From positions 2,427,001 through 2,491,000 of the forward strand of contig NC_014392.1 of assembly GCF_000145215.1 (NCBI RefSeq): 64,000 nucleotides of DNA, given 5' to 3'. The stretch is from Caldicellulosiruptor obsidiansis OB47. GTDB lineage: Bacteria; Bacillota; Thermoanaerobacteria; Caldicellulosiruptorales; Caldicellulosiruptoraceae. This document shows, in pieces, positions 17,786 through 26,888 of the stretch. A program made the translations under genes and the position numbers. The notes under the pieces are model-generated. The model did no database searches. It had not been told where the DNA came from and was given only the letters and a program-made list of their open reading frames with translations. Numbering within the stretch: position 1 is the stretch's first letter; each line of letters opens with the position of its first letter.

Positions 17786-18100
17786 GTGAGTTTTTTGAAT
17801 AATAACAATGAAAAGGAATTATTTAATGAAAACACTAATGATTTAATTCTGTCAATAATAAATTTTTTAGAGAATCAAAAACAATATATAACAAATCCAA
17901 AAGCAGATCTATCCATTAAATTTTCCGAAGATAATATCTATACCAGTAAATCTTGTCCTTTTTGTGGCAGTGCATCTGAGTATGATATGGAGTATGATAG
18001 TTATTATTGTCCTGAGTGTAATGTATGGCTCGAACCAATATGCGGCAGCGAAGACTGTATGTTTTGTGCAAACAGACCTGAAAGACCTCTCCTGAAGTAG
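17786..18100 (+). CDS. Small zinc-ribbon protein, unknown function
   Basis: 104 aa from GTG, or 101 aa from TTG at 17795; ACAGGAG upstream fits the TTG spacing better. The N-terminal half is Asn-rich and helical. The C-terminal half carries three Cys pairs (CPFCGS, CPECN, CMFC) plus C51-type single Cys in ICGSED, enough for one or two zinc sites. The ending CANRPERPLLK resembles zinc ribbons that flag protein-protein contacts. The gene stands alone between the Rpn gene and a convergent methyltransferase-like gene. No family recognised. Confidence 0.6.
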   Translation: MSFLNNNNEKELFNENTNDLILSIINFLENQKQYITNPKADLSIKFSEDNIYTSKSCPFCGSASEYDMEYDSYYCPECNVWLEPICGSEDCMFCANRPERPLLK

Positions 18101-18298
18101 CAAATTGAAACTTTAGCTACTTCTTGTCAAATTGAATTTATGGCAAAAACCTTCATCAGTAAATTAAATCTTTCCATTCTATGTTTAAAAGTTCGCATAA
18201 AAATTACCTTTCAAGGCAGAGAAAAATGTGTTAATTTTTTTTCGCTGCAGGTTTGCAGCCAAAAAAAGACAAGGAGGTTTTTGAAAAATATTTAATTT

Positions 18299-19225
18299 TT
18301 ATCTTTTTACAACAGCAAGCTGAACACCTCTAAGTTCATTCCACATCCTAAAATAACTTGTCAAATCATGAGGAATCATATCAAGATTTATCTCTTTGCA
18401 AAAATGCGGTTTTCCAAATTTTATAGAATTGTCATTCTCTTTATAAGGGAAATAAAATTTTTCAACTGTCACAAGAGGATTTACAGAAACTTTATCAGCA
18501 ATCAGTTTTAAGATCTCTCTTCCTTTTATCTCAGATGGGTAAAGTTTTGTATAAATATCACGAACATTTGTATCATTGAAGAGTATTATTACCGGTCTTG
18601 GCAAAACTGCAAATGCTGTTTTAATAATTGTTTCTGCAAATTCGCATACCTCTTTCAGCGAAAAAAATTTAGCCATGTCTGATAGAACATACTGAAAGCT
18701 AATTATGTTGGGTTTTTCTTCCTTAATAAAATCTATAACACTATCAATATGTTTTATAACATCAAGCTGATTAACATTGAAATCAATGTTTGTTTTATCT
18801 GAAACAAGATCTTCAATAAAACCGTGAACACTTGCCCAAAGAGGATTTTTATCAAAACCTGTATATATTAATTTCCCATTGGGTCTGCTTTTTCTTACAA
18901 AATTATCAAATGCAACAAAATCTGTGCATGGTCCGCATCCAATCGAAACTACGTTTAGTTTATCTGGAAGGTTTTTTTCAACCTGCTTTATGAGAATATA
19001 AAACTCAGTTGCATGTTTTAGTGTAAATCTTCCACAGTAGTAGTATATCATGTTCTGACAATCGTAATCTCTTATAATACCATTATTTTTTCTTGGAAAA
19101 TGAACTCTGTTTATACAATCAATGCAACCTTCTATTGCCAAAGCATTAATTTCCGGACATCTCAGACATGATTTTGAGTGATTTTCCTTGGCTTTTTTGA
19201 TAAGATCCAAAAAAAGAACTGACAT
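18299..19225 (-). CDS. Rossmann-fold, methyltransferase-like protein
   Basis: 308 aa from the ATG at 19225, which has GGGAGTG at good spacing; the GTG three codons earlier overlaps that site. The N-terminus holds a four-Cys cluster (SCLRCPE, GCIDCINR) and a further Cys pair, likely a metal site. The central part has VVSIGCGPCTDFVAF, a class I SAM-binding glycine motif, followed by YTGFDKNPLW, where the acidic residue would hold the ribose, and IISFQYVLSDM. A substrate cannot be deduced. Codon use looks like its neighbours. It is transcribed alone, with about 200 nt free on either side. A role in defence is not implied by sequence. Confidence 0.6.
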   Translation of the reverse strand: MSVLFLDLIKKAKENHSKSCLRCPEINALAIEGCIDCINRVHFPRKNNGIIRDYDCQNMIYYYCGRFTLKHATEFYILIKQVEKNLPDKLNVVSIGCGPCTDFVAFDNFVRKSRPNGKLIYTGFDKNPLWASVHGFIEDLVSDKTNIDFNVNQLDVIKHIDSVIDFIKEEKPNIISFQYVLSDMAKFFSLKEVCEFAETIIKTAFAVLPRPVIILFNDTNVRDIYTKLYPSEIKGREILKLIADKVSVNPLVTVEKFYFPYKENDNSIKFGKPHFCKEINLDMIPHDLTSYFRMWNELRGVQLAVVKR

Positions 19226-19444
19226 CTTTATCACTCCCTTTTTTCTTTGCCTGTAAAATTGAGCACTTACAAAATTAATTTTAAATGCTAATCTTGTTTT
19301 TCAAAAATCAAAAAATATGCGAAGAAAGATAAGGTTACCTTTTTAAGCTATTATCCTATTTGTTGAAGCCAGCAATTAAAGTTGATATAATTATGATAAA
19401 AAGTTTTTCAAGGTTTGAAACATTCTAATAGGAGAGAAAAGTAA

Positions 19445-20170
19445 ATGAAGGGAAAATGTTATTATTGTGGTAAGGATATAACAAAAACTTATGTAACAAG
19501 ACATCTAAAGTCATGCGAGAAAAGACTTAAGTATCAGGAATTTTTGAAAAACAAAAGAGGAAAGTTAAAAAACTTATTCTTGCTTCAGGTTAACTTTGCA
19601 GAAAATCCTTCTACTTTTTGGATGTATATTTCGGTTGATGAAAATGCTACACTGCTTGATCTTGACCAGTTTTTCAGAGATGTTTGGTGTGAATGCTGTG
19701 GACATTTGAGTTTGTTTAAAATCAATGCAATTGATTATTTGAACAACGAAGAAACTCTTATGGAATTTTTAGATTTTGAAGAAAATGCAACAACAATGAA
19801 AGTTAAACTCAAAAAAGTGTTAGAAGAGGGTTTGACATTTGACTATGAATATGATTTTGGAGATACAACTCATCTTTCAATAAAGGTTATCGAAAAATAT
19901 CAAGGGTACCAAAATAACAAAATTGAAATCATGGCAAGGAACAATCCACCAATTTATATCTGTTCGGTTTGTGGCAACATGGCTACTCATTACTGTTACG
20001 GTTGCTGTAGCTTTTATTGTAATGAATGCAAGGAAAATGATAGTTGCAGTTATGAAGATGAATTAATGGTAGAAATAGAATCCGGGCAAAATTCTCCAAG
20101 ATGTGGAGTATGTGGATATGTATATGACGAATATGGAGACGAAGACTACAAACCACTGGTAGTTGAGTAA
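19445..20170 (+). CDS. Plasmid pRiA4b ORF-3-like protein with zinc fingers
   Basis: 241 aa. The N-terminal C2HC-type finger is CYYCGKDITKTYVTRHLKSC. The pRiA4b ORF-3-like domain (about 35-160) shows the typical start FLLQVNFAENPSTFWMYISV, a short Cys insert (CECCGHLSLF) and the signature YDFGDTTHLSIKV. C-terminal Cys pairs (CSVCGNM, CYGCCSFYCNEC, CGVCGY) suggest a further zinc module. This family is often carried on mobile DNA and its biochemical role is not established. The start ATG has GGAGAG at 7 nt. It stands alone beside an IS256-type relic. Confidence 0.7.
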   Translation: MKGKCYYCGKDITKTYVTRHLKSCEKRLKYQEFLKNKRGKLKNLFLLQVNFAENPSTFWMYISVDENATLLDLDQFFRDVWCECCGHLSLFKINAIDYLNNEETLMEFLDFEENATTMKVKLKKVLEEGLTFDYEYDFGDTTHLSIKVIEKYQGYQNNKIEIMARNNPPIYICSVCGNMATHYCYGCCSFYCNECKENDSCSYEDELMVEIESGQNSPRCGVCGYVYDEYGDEDYKPLVVE

Positions 20171-20356
20171 ATTACCTTTTTATAAACCACCGTAGGTGAA
20201 TTTAAAAAATCTGAACAAAATTTAAGTTGATTATTTTTAAAAGCTATTTCTAAAGGGAGAGTCAGCAACCACAATGCTTACAATTGATAAGATATTACCT
20301 TTTTTGAACAATGAGTTCATTGAAGATGCATCTAAAAACAAAAAAACTGAGACTTG

Positions 20357-20940
20357 TCAAGAATTTTGTGTTTCCAATTTATAACGTAATTTGTAGAGTT
20401 GAGTTATGTTGTTAATGCATTTTCTAATGCTTGGAACTTCATTTTTCCGTTTTGCATAGCGTAAGTTCTCTTCCTGTAAGTAAATATTAATTTCTAAGAC
20501 ACAGGCAGCTGAAAGTATCCACCTGAATTTACTTCTTGCCTTCTCAATCATGCTATTTACACATAAAGCGGCGTTTGTAGAAAAAGCTTTCTTAATTCCT
20601 CAGGGTATTTCATATGGACAGAATAAAACTCTGCTTTTTCTGATATTGCAGCAATAAAATCGAGGATATTTTGAAAGGTATCCATCACAAAGTTCTTTAA
20701 ATTTCAGTACAGCTCAATCAAAATCGGAGGAAGAAATTTTAAGTCTGTTCTTAACTCTTGTTAAAAGCAGAAAGCTTTATCTTTTGTCATATGTTTTCTG
20801 CTATTTTGTTGGAGGTGGACAAAAGCAAGCTAAAGGTCAGCAAGAGGATAAGCAAGTTTGACAGCATCTATAATACCAGGAAAGTCATCGCTTATGACAA
20901 TTAAAACTTCTTTAAGACCTCTTTCAATATACCTCTCTTT
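20357..20940 (-). pseudogene. Decayed mutator/IS256-type transposase, 3' part
   Basis: Minus-strand frames hold successive pieces of an IS256-family transposase: VLIVISDDFPGIIDAVKLAYPLADL, then AFVHLQQNSRKHMTKDKAF, then ELRTDLK, then KYPEELRKLF, then a fragment beginning SMIEKARSKFRW. Several stops and frameshifts separate them, and the N-terminal part with the first catalytic Asp is absent. The 5' edge (near 20940) meets coiled-coil coding sequence that belongs to the next gene upstream, so insertion or recombination broke both. Confidence 0.65.
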
Positions 20941-21033
20941 TTCAATTAGCAAACTTTGACGTTTTTCTTCTAAAATTTTAATTTTATTTTCATGTTCCTG
21001 CTTTAAAACTTGACTTTCCCTTATGATTTGGTC

Positions 21034-21651
21034 TTACCTTTTCGTAATCTCATTCAATTCATTTTGTTGATTTGTTATATCTTCAAAAATTTTATCCTTT
21101 TCTATTTTTTCAATACTAAGCCTTGCTTCAAGTTCTTCTATTTTATTCTCCAGAGAAATATTACTATTAATTATTTTGTTTACCTCATCAGCTATTTTCT
21201 TTAACCTTTTTATATTACCTGTTTTTGAAATAGAAACATCTTCTACTCCGTTATACCCTCTCTTGATTATAAGTTCATTAATATTAGATATAATATCTTT
21301 GATCCACTGGACATAACACTGTTTTAGCCTCTTTGGCAAATCCTGTTTATAAAATAACTCCGAAATTTCTTTATCATCAACGGTATATTTACATCTGGCT
21401 AAATAATCATCCATCGGTTCTTCAAATAATTGATCTATATCAATTCCATATTTATACAAAACATCAAGATAAAATGCTATCAGAGAACCAGCAGATATAT
21501 CATAAATTTCGTTTAGTTTTGTAAATTCCAAAAAAGATTGCCACTCACCTTCATTTGAAAAAATAATCCATATTTTCTTGTTCTCCTTAGACTGCAAAAC
21601 TATATTTTCAATTCTCTCAACCAGATTTTCATATAGGGAACTTTTTCTCAT
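21034..21651 (-). CDS. Coiled-coil protein, probably 3'-truncated
   Basis: 205 aa from the ATG at 21651, chosen for the GGGAG 9 nt upstream; an 18-codon extension to a GTG lacks a ribosome site. A globular part (about 1-130; KKIWIIFSNEGEWQSF) is followed by a long coiled coil from about 150 to the end (ENKIEELEARLSIEKIEK). After the stop, another frame continues with the heptad pattern (ESQVLKQEHENKIKILEEK) before running into the IS256-type relic. The present stop is therefore probably a frameshift product. Family unknown; not obviously related to the neighbouring CRISPR array. Confidence 0.5.
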   Translation of the reverse strand: MRKSSLYENLVERIENIVLQSKENKKIWIIFSNEGEWQSFLEFTKLNEIYDISAGSLIAFYLDVLYKYGIDIDQLFEEPMDDYLARCKYTVDDKEISELFYKQDLPKRLKQCYVQWIKDIISNINELIIKRGYNGVEDVSISKTGNIKRLKKIADEVNKIINSNISLENKIEELEARLSIEKIEKDKIFEDITNQQNELNEITKR

Positions 21652-21894
21652 ATTTTTCAACTCCCATACAATAGTCTTATGACCTGGTTTTTGTTGTTCT
21701 ATCACTTTTTAATTGTGCGAAGACAGACTATTACTAATTTAAAAATTTTATTAAAACCCAGATTTTTATCGTATATTAAATTTATTTTATCATAAATATT
21801 TTGTTAGAACAGCAAATATAAAGTATTTAGATTAGCTTTGCACTTGATTATACAAACACTATCTTGATGTGCATATTTATTTGACTTATAACGA

Positions 21895-22153
21895 ATATAT
21901 TTGCTTTTTGACTAAAAGTCATTTCCGTCGACCTCCGGTGGATATTTTTTGAGGTTTATTTTGTACTCGGTTTCAGTACCTATACCACAGACTTTGAAAT
22001 AATTGCTGGCAGTAGCTGGATAGACGGAAAGAATAGATGAGACTTTAGAGCTTGATTTTTCTGAACTGTGCAGGATTTTGATATGATGTACTGATATAAA
22101 AACATTGACACCATTGCATAAAGTTGATATAATAAAATCAAGCTTTCCAACGT
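21895..22153 (+). promoter_or_regulatory. CR3 leader, class B
   Basis: Shares AAAAGTCATTTCCGTCGACC and the TGGATAGACGGAA block with class A but has its own core, TTGACACCATTGCATAAAG, also found before CR5 and CR7. The promoter is TTGACA (22105-22110), 17 nt, TATAAT (22128-22133). The last 40 bases before the repeat are nearly identical in the three class B leaders. Confidence 0.85.
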
Positions 22154-23708
22154 GTTTGTAGCCTCCCCTTTGGGGATTGAAACTCTTTACTTTTTTCACT
22201 TCTTAACGCTGCTTGTCTGTTTGTAGCCTCCCCTTTGGGGATTGAAACTTTATTTAAAAATCTGGAATTTTCGCACCCGAAAAAGTTTGTAGCCTCCCCT
22301 TTGGGGATTGAAACGGTAATGAAAGAAAACCTTATTTCCCACTCCTGCAAGTTTGTAGCCTCCCCTTTGGGGATTGAAACAGTCATATTCTTCGTTTGAG
22401 AATTCATTACCGTATACGTTTGTAGCCTCCCCTTTGGGGATTGAAACCCCAATTGATCAGGTGTAATTACACCACTTTTTAAAACGTTTGTAGCCTCCCC
22501 TTTGGGGATTGAAACTTCATCGCATCTACAGTCTGCTTGCAATGTAGTTCTGTGTTTGTAGCCTCCCCTTTGGGGATTGAAACTAGTAAGCACCTCCTTT
22601 ATTTAAAAATCTGGAATTTTGTTTGTAGCCTCCCCTTTGGGGATTGAAACGCTTAAATTGTTCTTGCTCTAAATCTGTTCTTATTGTGTTTGTAGCCTCC
22701 CCTTTGGGGATTGAAACAATACAAACGATGCTACATAAACTTGTAAATTTCGTGGGTTTGTAGCCTCCCCTTTGGGGATTGAAACTATAGGAGATGTGCA
22801 TTTAGGGAGTAAATATTTTGAGTTTGTAGCCTCCCCTTTGGGGATTGAAACTATCTCTATTTCTTCCTTCTCTTTCTCATCTTTTATGTTTGTAGCCTCC
22901 CCTTTGGGGATTGAAACGTTTTTAGATACGGATGATTATAGCAAATTAAAGGTTTGTAGCCTCCCCTTTGGGGATTGAAACTCGTTTTCGTAAACGACTT
23001 TAGCTTGAATATCAAGCGTTTGTAGCCTCCCCTTTGGGGATTGAAACATGCCAAGCTTCACAATATCCTTTGCAGCTCTGCAGGTTTGTAGCCTCCCCTT
23101 TGGGGATTGAAACGCTAATGTCCTTACACCGATATGCAGCCTTTCAGCTGTTTGTAGCCTCCCCTTTGGGGATTGAAACAGCGAAACTTCAAAGAAGTTC
23201 GCAAGTTTGATTTTAGTTTGTAGCCTCCCCTTTGGGGATTGAAACTCGTTTTCGTAAACGACTTTAGCTTGAATATCAAGCGTTTGTAGCCTCCCCTTTG
23301 GGGATTGAAACTTTAGTCCTACCATGATAACAATAAGCAGCATATAGTTTGTAGCCTCCCCTTTGGGGATTGAAACCCGATAAGCAATAAACACACGGTC
23401 TTGGCTAAAGCATTGTTTGTAGCCTCCCCTTTGGGGATTGAAACAGCTTTGCTGTGATGATTGCAGTTTGAGAAAAGTCAAGTTTGTAGCCTCCCCTTTG
23501 GGGATTGAAACAAGCTGTTGTTCGTGAAATAAATCTCATTGCTAAACAGGTTTGTAGCCTCCCCTTTGGGGATTGAAACAATTCACCTTCATCTGCCATG
23601 ACCTTTACCTTCATGTTTGTAGCCTCCCCTTTGGGGATTTAGGAGAGGGAAAGCCTGCACATTGGGGATTGGTAAGAGGAGTGGAGTTTTCTCTTTGGGG
23701 ATTGAAAC
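22154..23708 (+). CRISPR. CRISPR array CR3 (about 23 repeats, 22 spacers)
   Basis: CTCCCC-type 30-nt repeats from 22154 to 23615, with spacers of about 35-37 nt. Spacer 13 (22982-23017) and spacer 17 (23246-23281) are identical (TCGTTTTCGTAAACGAC...). Spacers 2 and 7 share TTTATTTAAAAATCTGG and a few more bases. The last repeat ends GGGGATTTAGGAGAGGG, and two more decayed repeat-like blocks run to a final GGGGATTGAAAC at 23697-23708. Confidence 0.97.
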
Positions 23709-23797
23709 GCAAGATGAATAAAATGATAATTAGGAAAATAGTAGACATTCCAGAAGCAGCAAAAAATATACCTGTTGAACTGATAGTCAGAATACCT

Positions 23798-23944
23798 TTA
23801 AATAATCTGAACTGCTACAAGCTCGCCTTCTTTTATCTCATTAATAGCTTTTTTTGTATAATCAAACCAGATTTCTGCTTTGTATCTTGAATAAACATCG
23901 CTGTCATATTTCATCATGCGTCCGACAATCTCTGTATTGAACAT
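23798..23944 (-). pseudogene. Fragment resembling the N-terminus of a HerA-type helicase
   Basis: 48 codons starting MFNTEIVGRMMKYDSDV, preceded by GGAGTG, and stopping at 23798. An opening with IVGR and later EIKEGELVAV resembles the HAS-barrel N-terminus of HerA helicases. Its position just after a NurA-like fragment supports the pair, but the match is from memory of family pattern only. The reading frame is cut short near CR3. Confidence 0.35.
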
Positions 23945-23948
23945 TTTT

Positions 23949-24311
23949 TCACTCCTCATCATCAAACTTGAGACTATCTCGGAACTTTCTAAAAGTCATA
24001 TTAAGCGGATCTTTTTTATAAAGCTGTTGACTGCTCTGGATTATACCTTTTGCAAATTTAAGCAGTGTTTTAGTTCCTCTGTCTGCCTTGTGAAGCGGTT
24101 CTGGATATCCAATCACTTCAGGAAAGTGATTTCTTGTAAGAATATCTAAAAAGTATATATTCATCGCCTGCCCCCAGTTGATAATATTCTTATCAACATG
24201 AAGAAAAGGTGATATCCTTCCAAGCTTGCTGTTATCTACTAGCACACTCTCTAAAAACTGTTTGTCAAGGGCAGGATGCAAAAGCCTTTCGACAAATAGA
24301 TGAAAAATCCT
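23949..24311 (-). pseudogene. 3' fragment resembling NurA nuclease
   Basis: The frame is open from 24311 with no start codon context, so the 5' part is missing. It reads HLFVERLLHPALDKQ, then LGRISPFLHVDKN, IYFLDILTRNHFPEV and TKTLLKFAKGI. The pattern resembles the C-terminal part of NurA nucleases, which pair with HerA. The next fragment starts 4 nt downstream, as expected for a nurA-herA pair. Truncation at both ends makes this debris rather than a working gene. Confidence 0.35.
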
Positions 24312-24348
24312 TTATTTAAATATCATAAAGAATTACTTTTAGACAAAA

Positions 24349-24388
24349 AAAGGCACTGATATCAGGTTTATTTACCATCAGTGCCTTT
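24349..24388. terminator. Intrinsic terminator-like hairpin
   Basis: AAAGGCACTGAT (24349-24360) is perfectly complementary to ATCAGTGCCTTT (24377-24388). It lies between two gene fragments. Confidence 0.6.
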
Positions 24389-24412
24389 ATATTTATCTAA
24401 TTTAACTTGAAA

Positions 24413-24612
24413 TTACTCTTCAATTACATCTTCTCCATCATCTTCATCCAAGCCTTCAGGATAAATGTCCTCAAGGTCTGCATAATAACATATAAGAAAG
24501 TTAAGAACATCGACAGAAGATTTTTGGGAGTTTATTGGAAAAAGTATAAAAGAAAGCGATGTTCTACCTTGTTTATTTTCAAAAGTATCTTTTGATCCAA
24601 GCAGCCTATATC
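24413..24612 (-). pseudogene. C-terminal fragment of an unknown acidic-tailed protein
   Basis: A minus-strand frame without a start reads RYRLLGSKDTFENKQGR, later FFPIN-type strands, and an acidic tail GLDEDDGEDVIEE before the stop at 24413. It is cut off upstream by AT-rich sequence. No family recognised. Confidence 0.3.
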
Positions 24613-24754
24613 TTAAAAAAACCTTTTATAACCCCCAGTTATGAATTTTAACATAAAATATAAAATCCCCAATGAAATAAATATAATTTGATTTTCACAC
24701 ATTAAAACAGTTCAAATATTATGCGAAAAGGCAAGGAATTCATTTCAAATTTTA

Positions 24755-26065
24755 TTAATTCTCACTTCTCCTTTTCAACATCTTTTCAAATAAATTCATT
24801 GCTGAATTTAATAATAATTTGAATTCCTCCACATTTTCTAAGTAGTTCTGATTGCCGCGTGGTGATGAACCATGCACTGCAGCATTCCTTAGATATTCCA
24901 ATTCTTCAATTGTTCTTGCCTCGTCTTGTTCTTTGATTAGTTTGTTTGAATCTGATTTAAATACAACATTTTTCATTTCCAATTTTAGTTTTTTCCTTGC
25001 TTCCTCGCGTGCATCATAACCCATATTATCTTTTATCTTATACACATCTGCAAAAAGTACAATTATTGCTTCATAAAGAAGAATCAAGGCTTTAAGATAT
25101 TGCCTTCTTTCATAGAAAAACTGCGACCTTTTGTACATCCTCTGAAAAAGTTTTTCCTGTCTGTTCATCTCAGAAAACTCTTTGTACATTATCTCAACTA
25201 TTTCTTTTTCAAAAGAATGATCAACCATTTTTTGTTTGTCTTCAAGTCCTTTTATTATCTCTTCAATTTCTCTTCGCGGCTGGCGGTTCATCTCAAGCTT
25301 GAAATAAGTCTTTTCTCTGTCGCCAAGACCTATTTGCTCAAGCAGCGGTACAAAATAACCTGAGTTTTGGAATGTCGCCATAGATTCTATTAATCTGACA
25401 AGCTTGTCAATGAAAGGTATCTCAATAACTGGAGATTGCCCATCCTCAATCCCTGAAAAATAGTCTCGCATATCATGTGCACCATAGAATATTCTTATGC
25501 TGTTTATCTTTCTCAAATACTTCAAAAGCATTATACCATATGAAAAAACTACAGGAATGTTCCTAAATGCATGCGTCATATCAAAGATTACGTTGTACTC
25601 ACCATCTTTATCAAGCTCTTCTAAAAGTATATCAATACCTCTGCCAAGCTCAAGCGGCTTTATTTTGTAAAACTTCAGCTGTGGTACGTACTTTGTTAAA
25701 GTATTCTGCCATGCTGAAAGTGTATTGTCTTGAATACCTTTCTTTTCTTCTTCATATACTTTTAAGCACATCGCAGTTATATCTTCTGAGTTTTGTACAT
25801 CATGAGGTAATATCTGGTAAAGCTCTGACCATGCTGACTGGTCAGTACCAATCAAGATAAACTTGTCAATTTGCATATTCTCTACTTCATTAAGATATTC
25901 GTAAAGTGCAATTCCAAAAAAAGCTGTTCTTGTGGCTATGTACTTTTTACTCTTGTCAGGATTGAAAACATACTCAGTTTGTTCATACCCCACTGTTTGG
26001 TCTTTTTTTAACCGACCTTTGCCTATAACTGAAATTAGAATATTTACGGTTTTATTTTTACTCAA
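24755..26065 (-). CDS. csx1: Csx1-type CARF-HEPN ribonuclease (TM1812 family)
   Basis: 436 aa. The N-terminal CARF domain (about 1-200) begins TVNILISVIGKGRL and contains VIFDMTHAFRNIPVV, the signature of the TM1812/Csx1 group; this domain binds cyclic oligoadenylate made by Cas10. The C-terminal helical HEPN domain carries RNAAVH at R393-H398, the Rx4H RNase site. It is the last gene of the III-A operon in place of csm6. The TTG start has AGGGGG about 10 nt upstream. Expected role: non-specific RNA degradation during a type III response. Motifs intact. Confidence 0.88.
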   Translation of the reverse strand: MSKNKTVNILISVIGKGRLKKDQTVGYEQTEYVFNPDKSKKYIATRTAFFGIALYEYLNEVENMQIDKFILIGTDQSAWSELYQILPHDVQNSEDITAMCLKVYEEEKKGIQDNTLSAWQNTLTKYVPQLKFYKIKPLELGRGIDILLEELDKDGEYNVIFDMTHAFRNIPVVFSYGIMLLKYLRKINSIRIFYGAHDMRDYFSGIEDGQSPVIEIPFIDKLVRLIESMATFQNSGYFVPLLEQIGLGDREKTYFKLEMNRQPRREIEEIIKGLEDKQKMVDHSFEKEIVEIMYKEFSEMNRQEKLFQRMYKRSQFFYERRQYLKALILLYEAIIVLFADVYKIKDNMGYDAREEARKKLKLEMKNVVFKSDSNKLIKEQDEARTIEELEYLRNAAVHGSSPRGNQNYLENVEEFKLLLNSAMNLFEKMLKRRSEN

Positions 26066-26250
26066 CCCAAAAACCCCCTTTTTACTTCAAAAACGTTTTT
26101 TCATATATTTCTATATATATAAATATGTAATCTTTTGCAAAAAATCTGAGACTGTCTAAAATAATCAATAAAAAATTTTGTAGAAAACTTGAGATTGAGC
26201 CCGAAAGATCTGCTTGGAAATTGTTTATGGATATTCTGATTATATTATAT

Positions 26251-26853
26251 CTATCTTATATGAAACATCTGACAAAACATTTCCAAAAGTTCTTTTGATG
26301 CAAAAATTTCAATTTTGCCAAAATATTCTATTCTACCGTCAATAACATGCTGCTTTTTTAAATCTTTGGTTATTAAAAAGAAGAACCTCTGGTCTTCAGG
26401 ATATTTGCCAAATCTCTTGTAGTAGATGTCAAGAAGCTGTTGTCGAAGAGTTTCGGAAAAAATCTCTGGTTCCTTTTCATATTCTATGCACCTTCCTTCT
26501 TTTTGAGCATATACACCGCTGAGCAAAGTTCCTTTTGATTTTACCTCCACTTTCCTGGATGAAATACTCTTTAAACAGATTCCTTTAAATAAGCTGTTCA
26601 AGACTTCATAAATTTTAAATATATTTTGAGTAACAAGCTCAACAAAAGGCGTTGCAAGGTATATTCTGAAATTCTCAAATACCCAAACACCATCTTCTAC
26701 TTCTCTTTTGTTTCTGGTTCTCACAGTCGTTATTGTGAACAGTTCTGTAGAAAGTAGCTTTCTTATTACATGAAAAAGTTCATTATAATAAGAGGATGGA
26801 AGAAAAACTCCATCCTCTTTTGCAAAAAAATTGAAAACAAAATAATGCGCCAT
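26251..26853 (-). CDS. cas6: Cas6-like crRNA endonuclease, lacking the Gly-rich loop
   Basis: 200 aa. Cas6 cuts pre-crRNA in the repeat. The fold pattern fits: an N-terminal RAMP half with YYNELFHVIRKLL (H28 in the usual catalytic-His helix), FRIYLATPFVELV, and a second half with SETLRQQLLDIYYKRFGK and YFGKIEIFASKELLEMF. Typical Cas6 proteins then have a Gly-rich loop and a GFG ending; here the chain stops at CQMFHIR. The remnant at 35250 ends the same way, so the short end is a lineage trait and not a recent truncation. It is the only cas6 candidate near either cas operon. It sits 35 nt downstream of csm5. Confidence 0.6.
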   Translation of the reverse strand: MAHYFVFNFFAKEDGVFLPSSYYNELFHVIRKLLSTELFTITTVRTRNKREVEDGVWVFENFRIYLATPFVELVTQNIFKIYEVLNSLFKGICLKSISSRKVEVKSKGTLLSGVYAQKEGRCIEYEKEPEIFSETLRQQLLDIYYKRFGKYPEDQRFFFLITKDLKKQHVIDGRIEYFGKIEIFASKELLEMFCQMFHIR

Positions 26854-26888
26854 ACTCTACACAACCTTTAAATATTTTTAAGTATTTC

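Noticed and set aside
18225-18285. Hairpin GCTGCAGGTTTGCAGC as a terminator for the methyltransferase-like gene
   Set aside because: The T-tract is on the wrong side for minus-strand transcription, so I do not call it.
23715-23890. Plus-strand frame MNKMIIRKIVDIPEAAKNI after CR3
   Set aside because: It looks protein-like at first but has no ribosome site and overlaps the minus-strand HerA-like fragment; support is too weak for either a gene or a remnant call.
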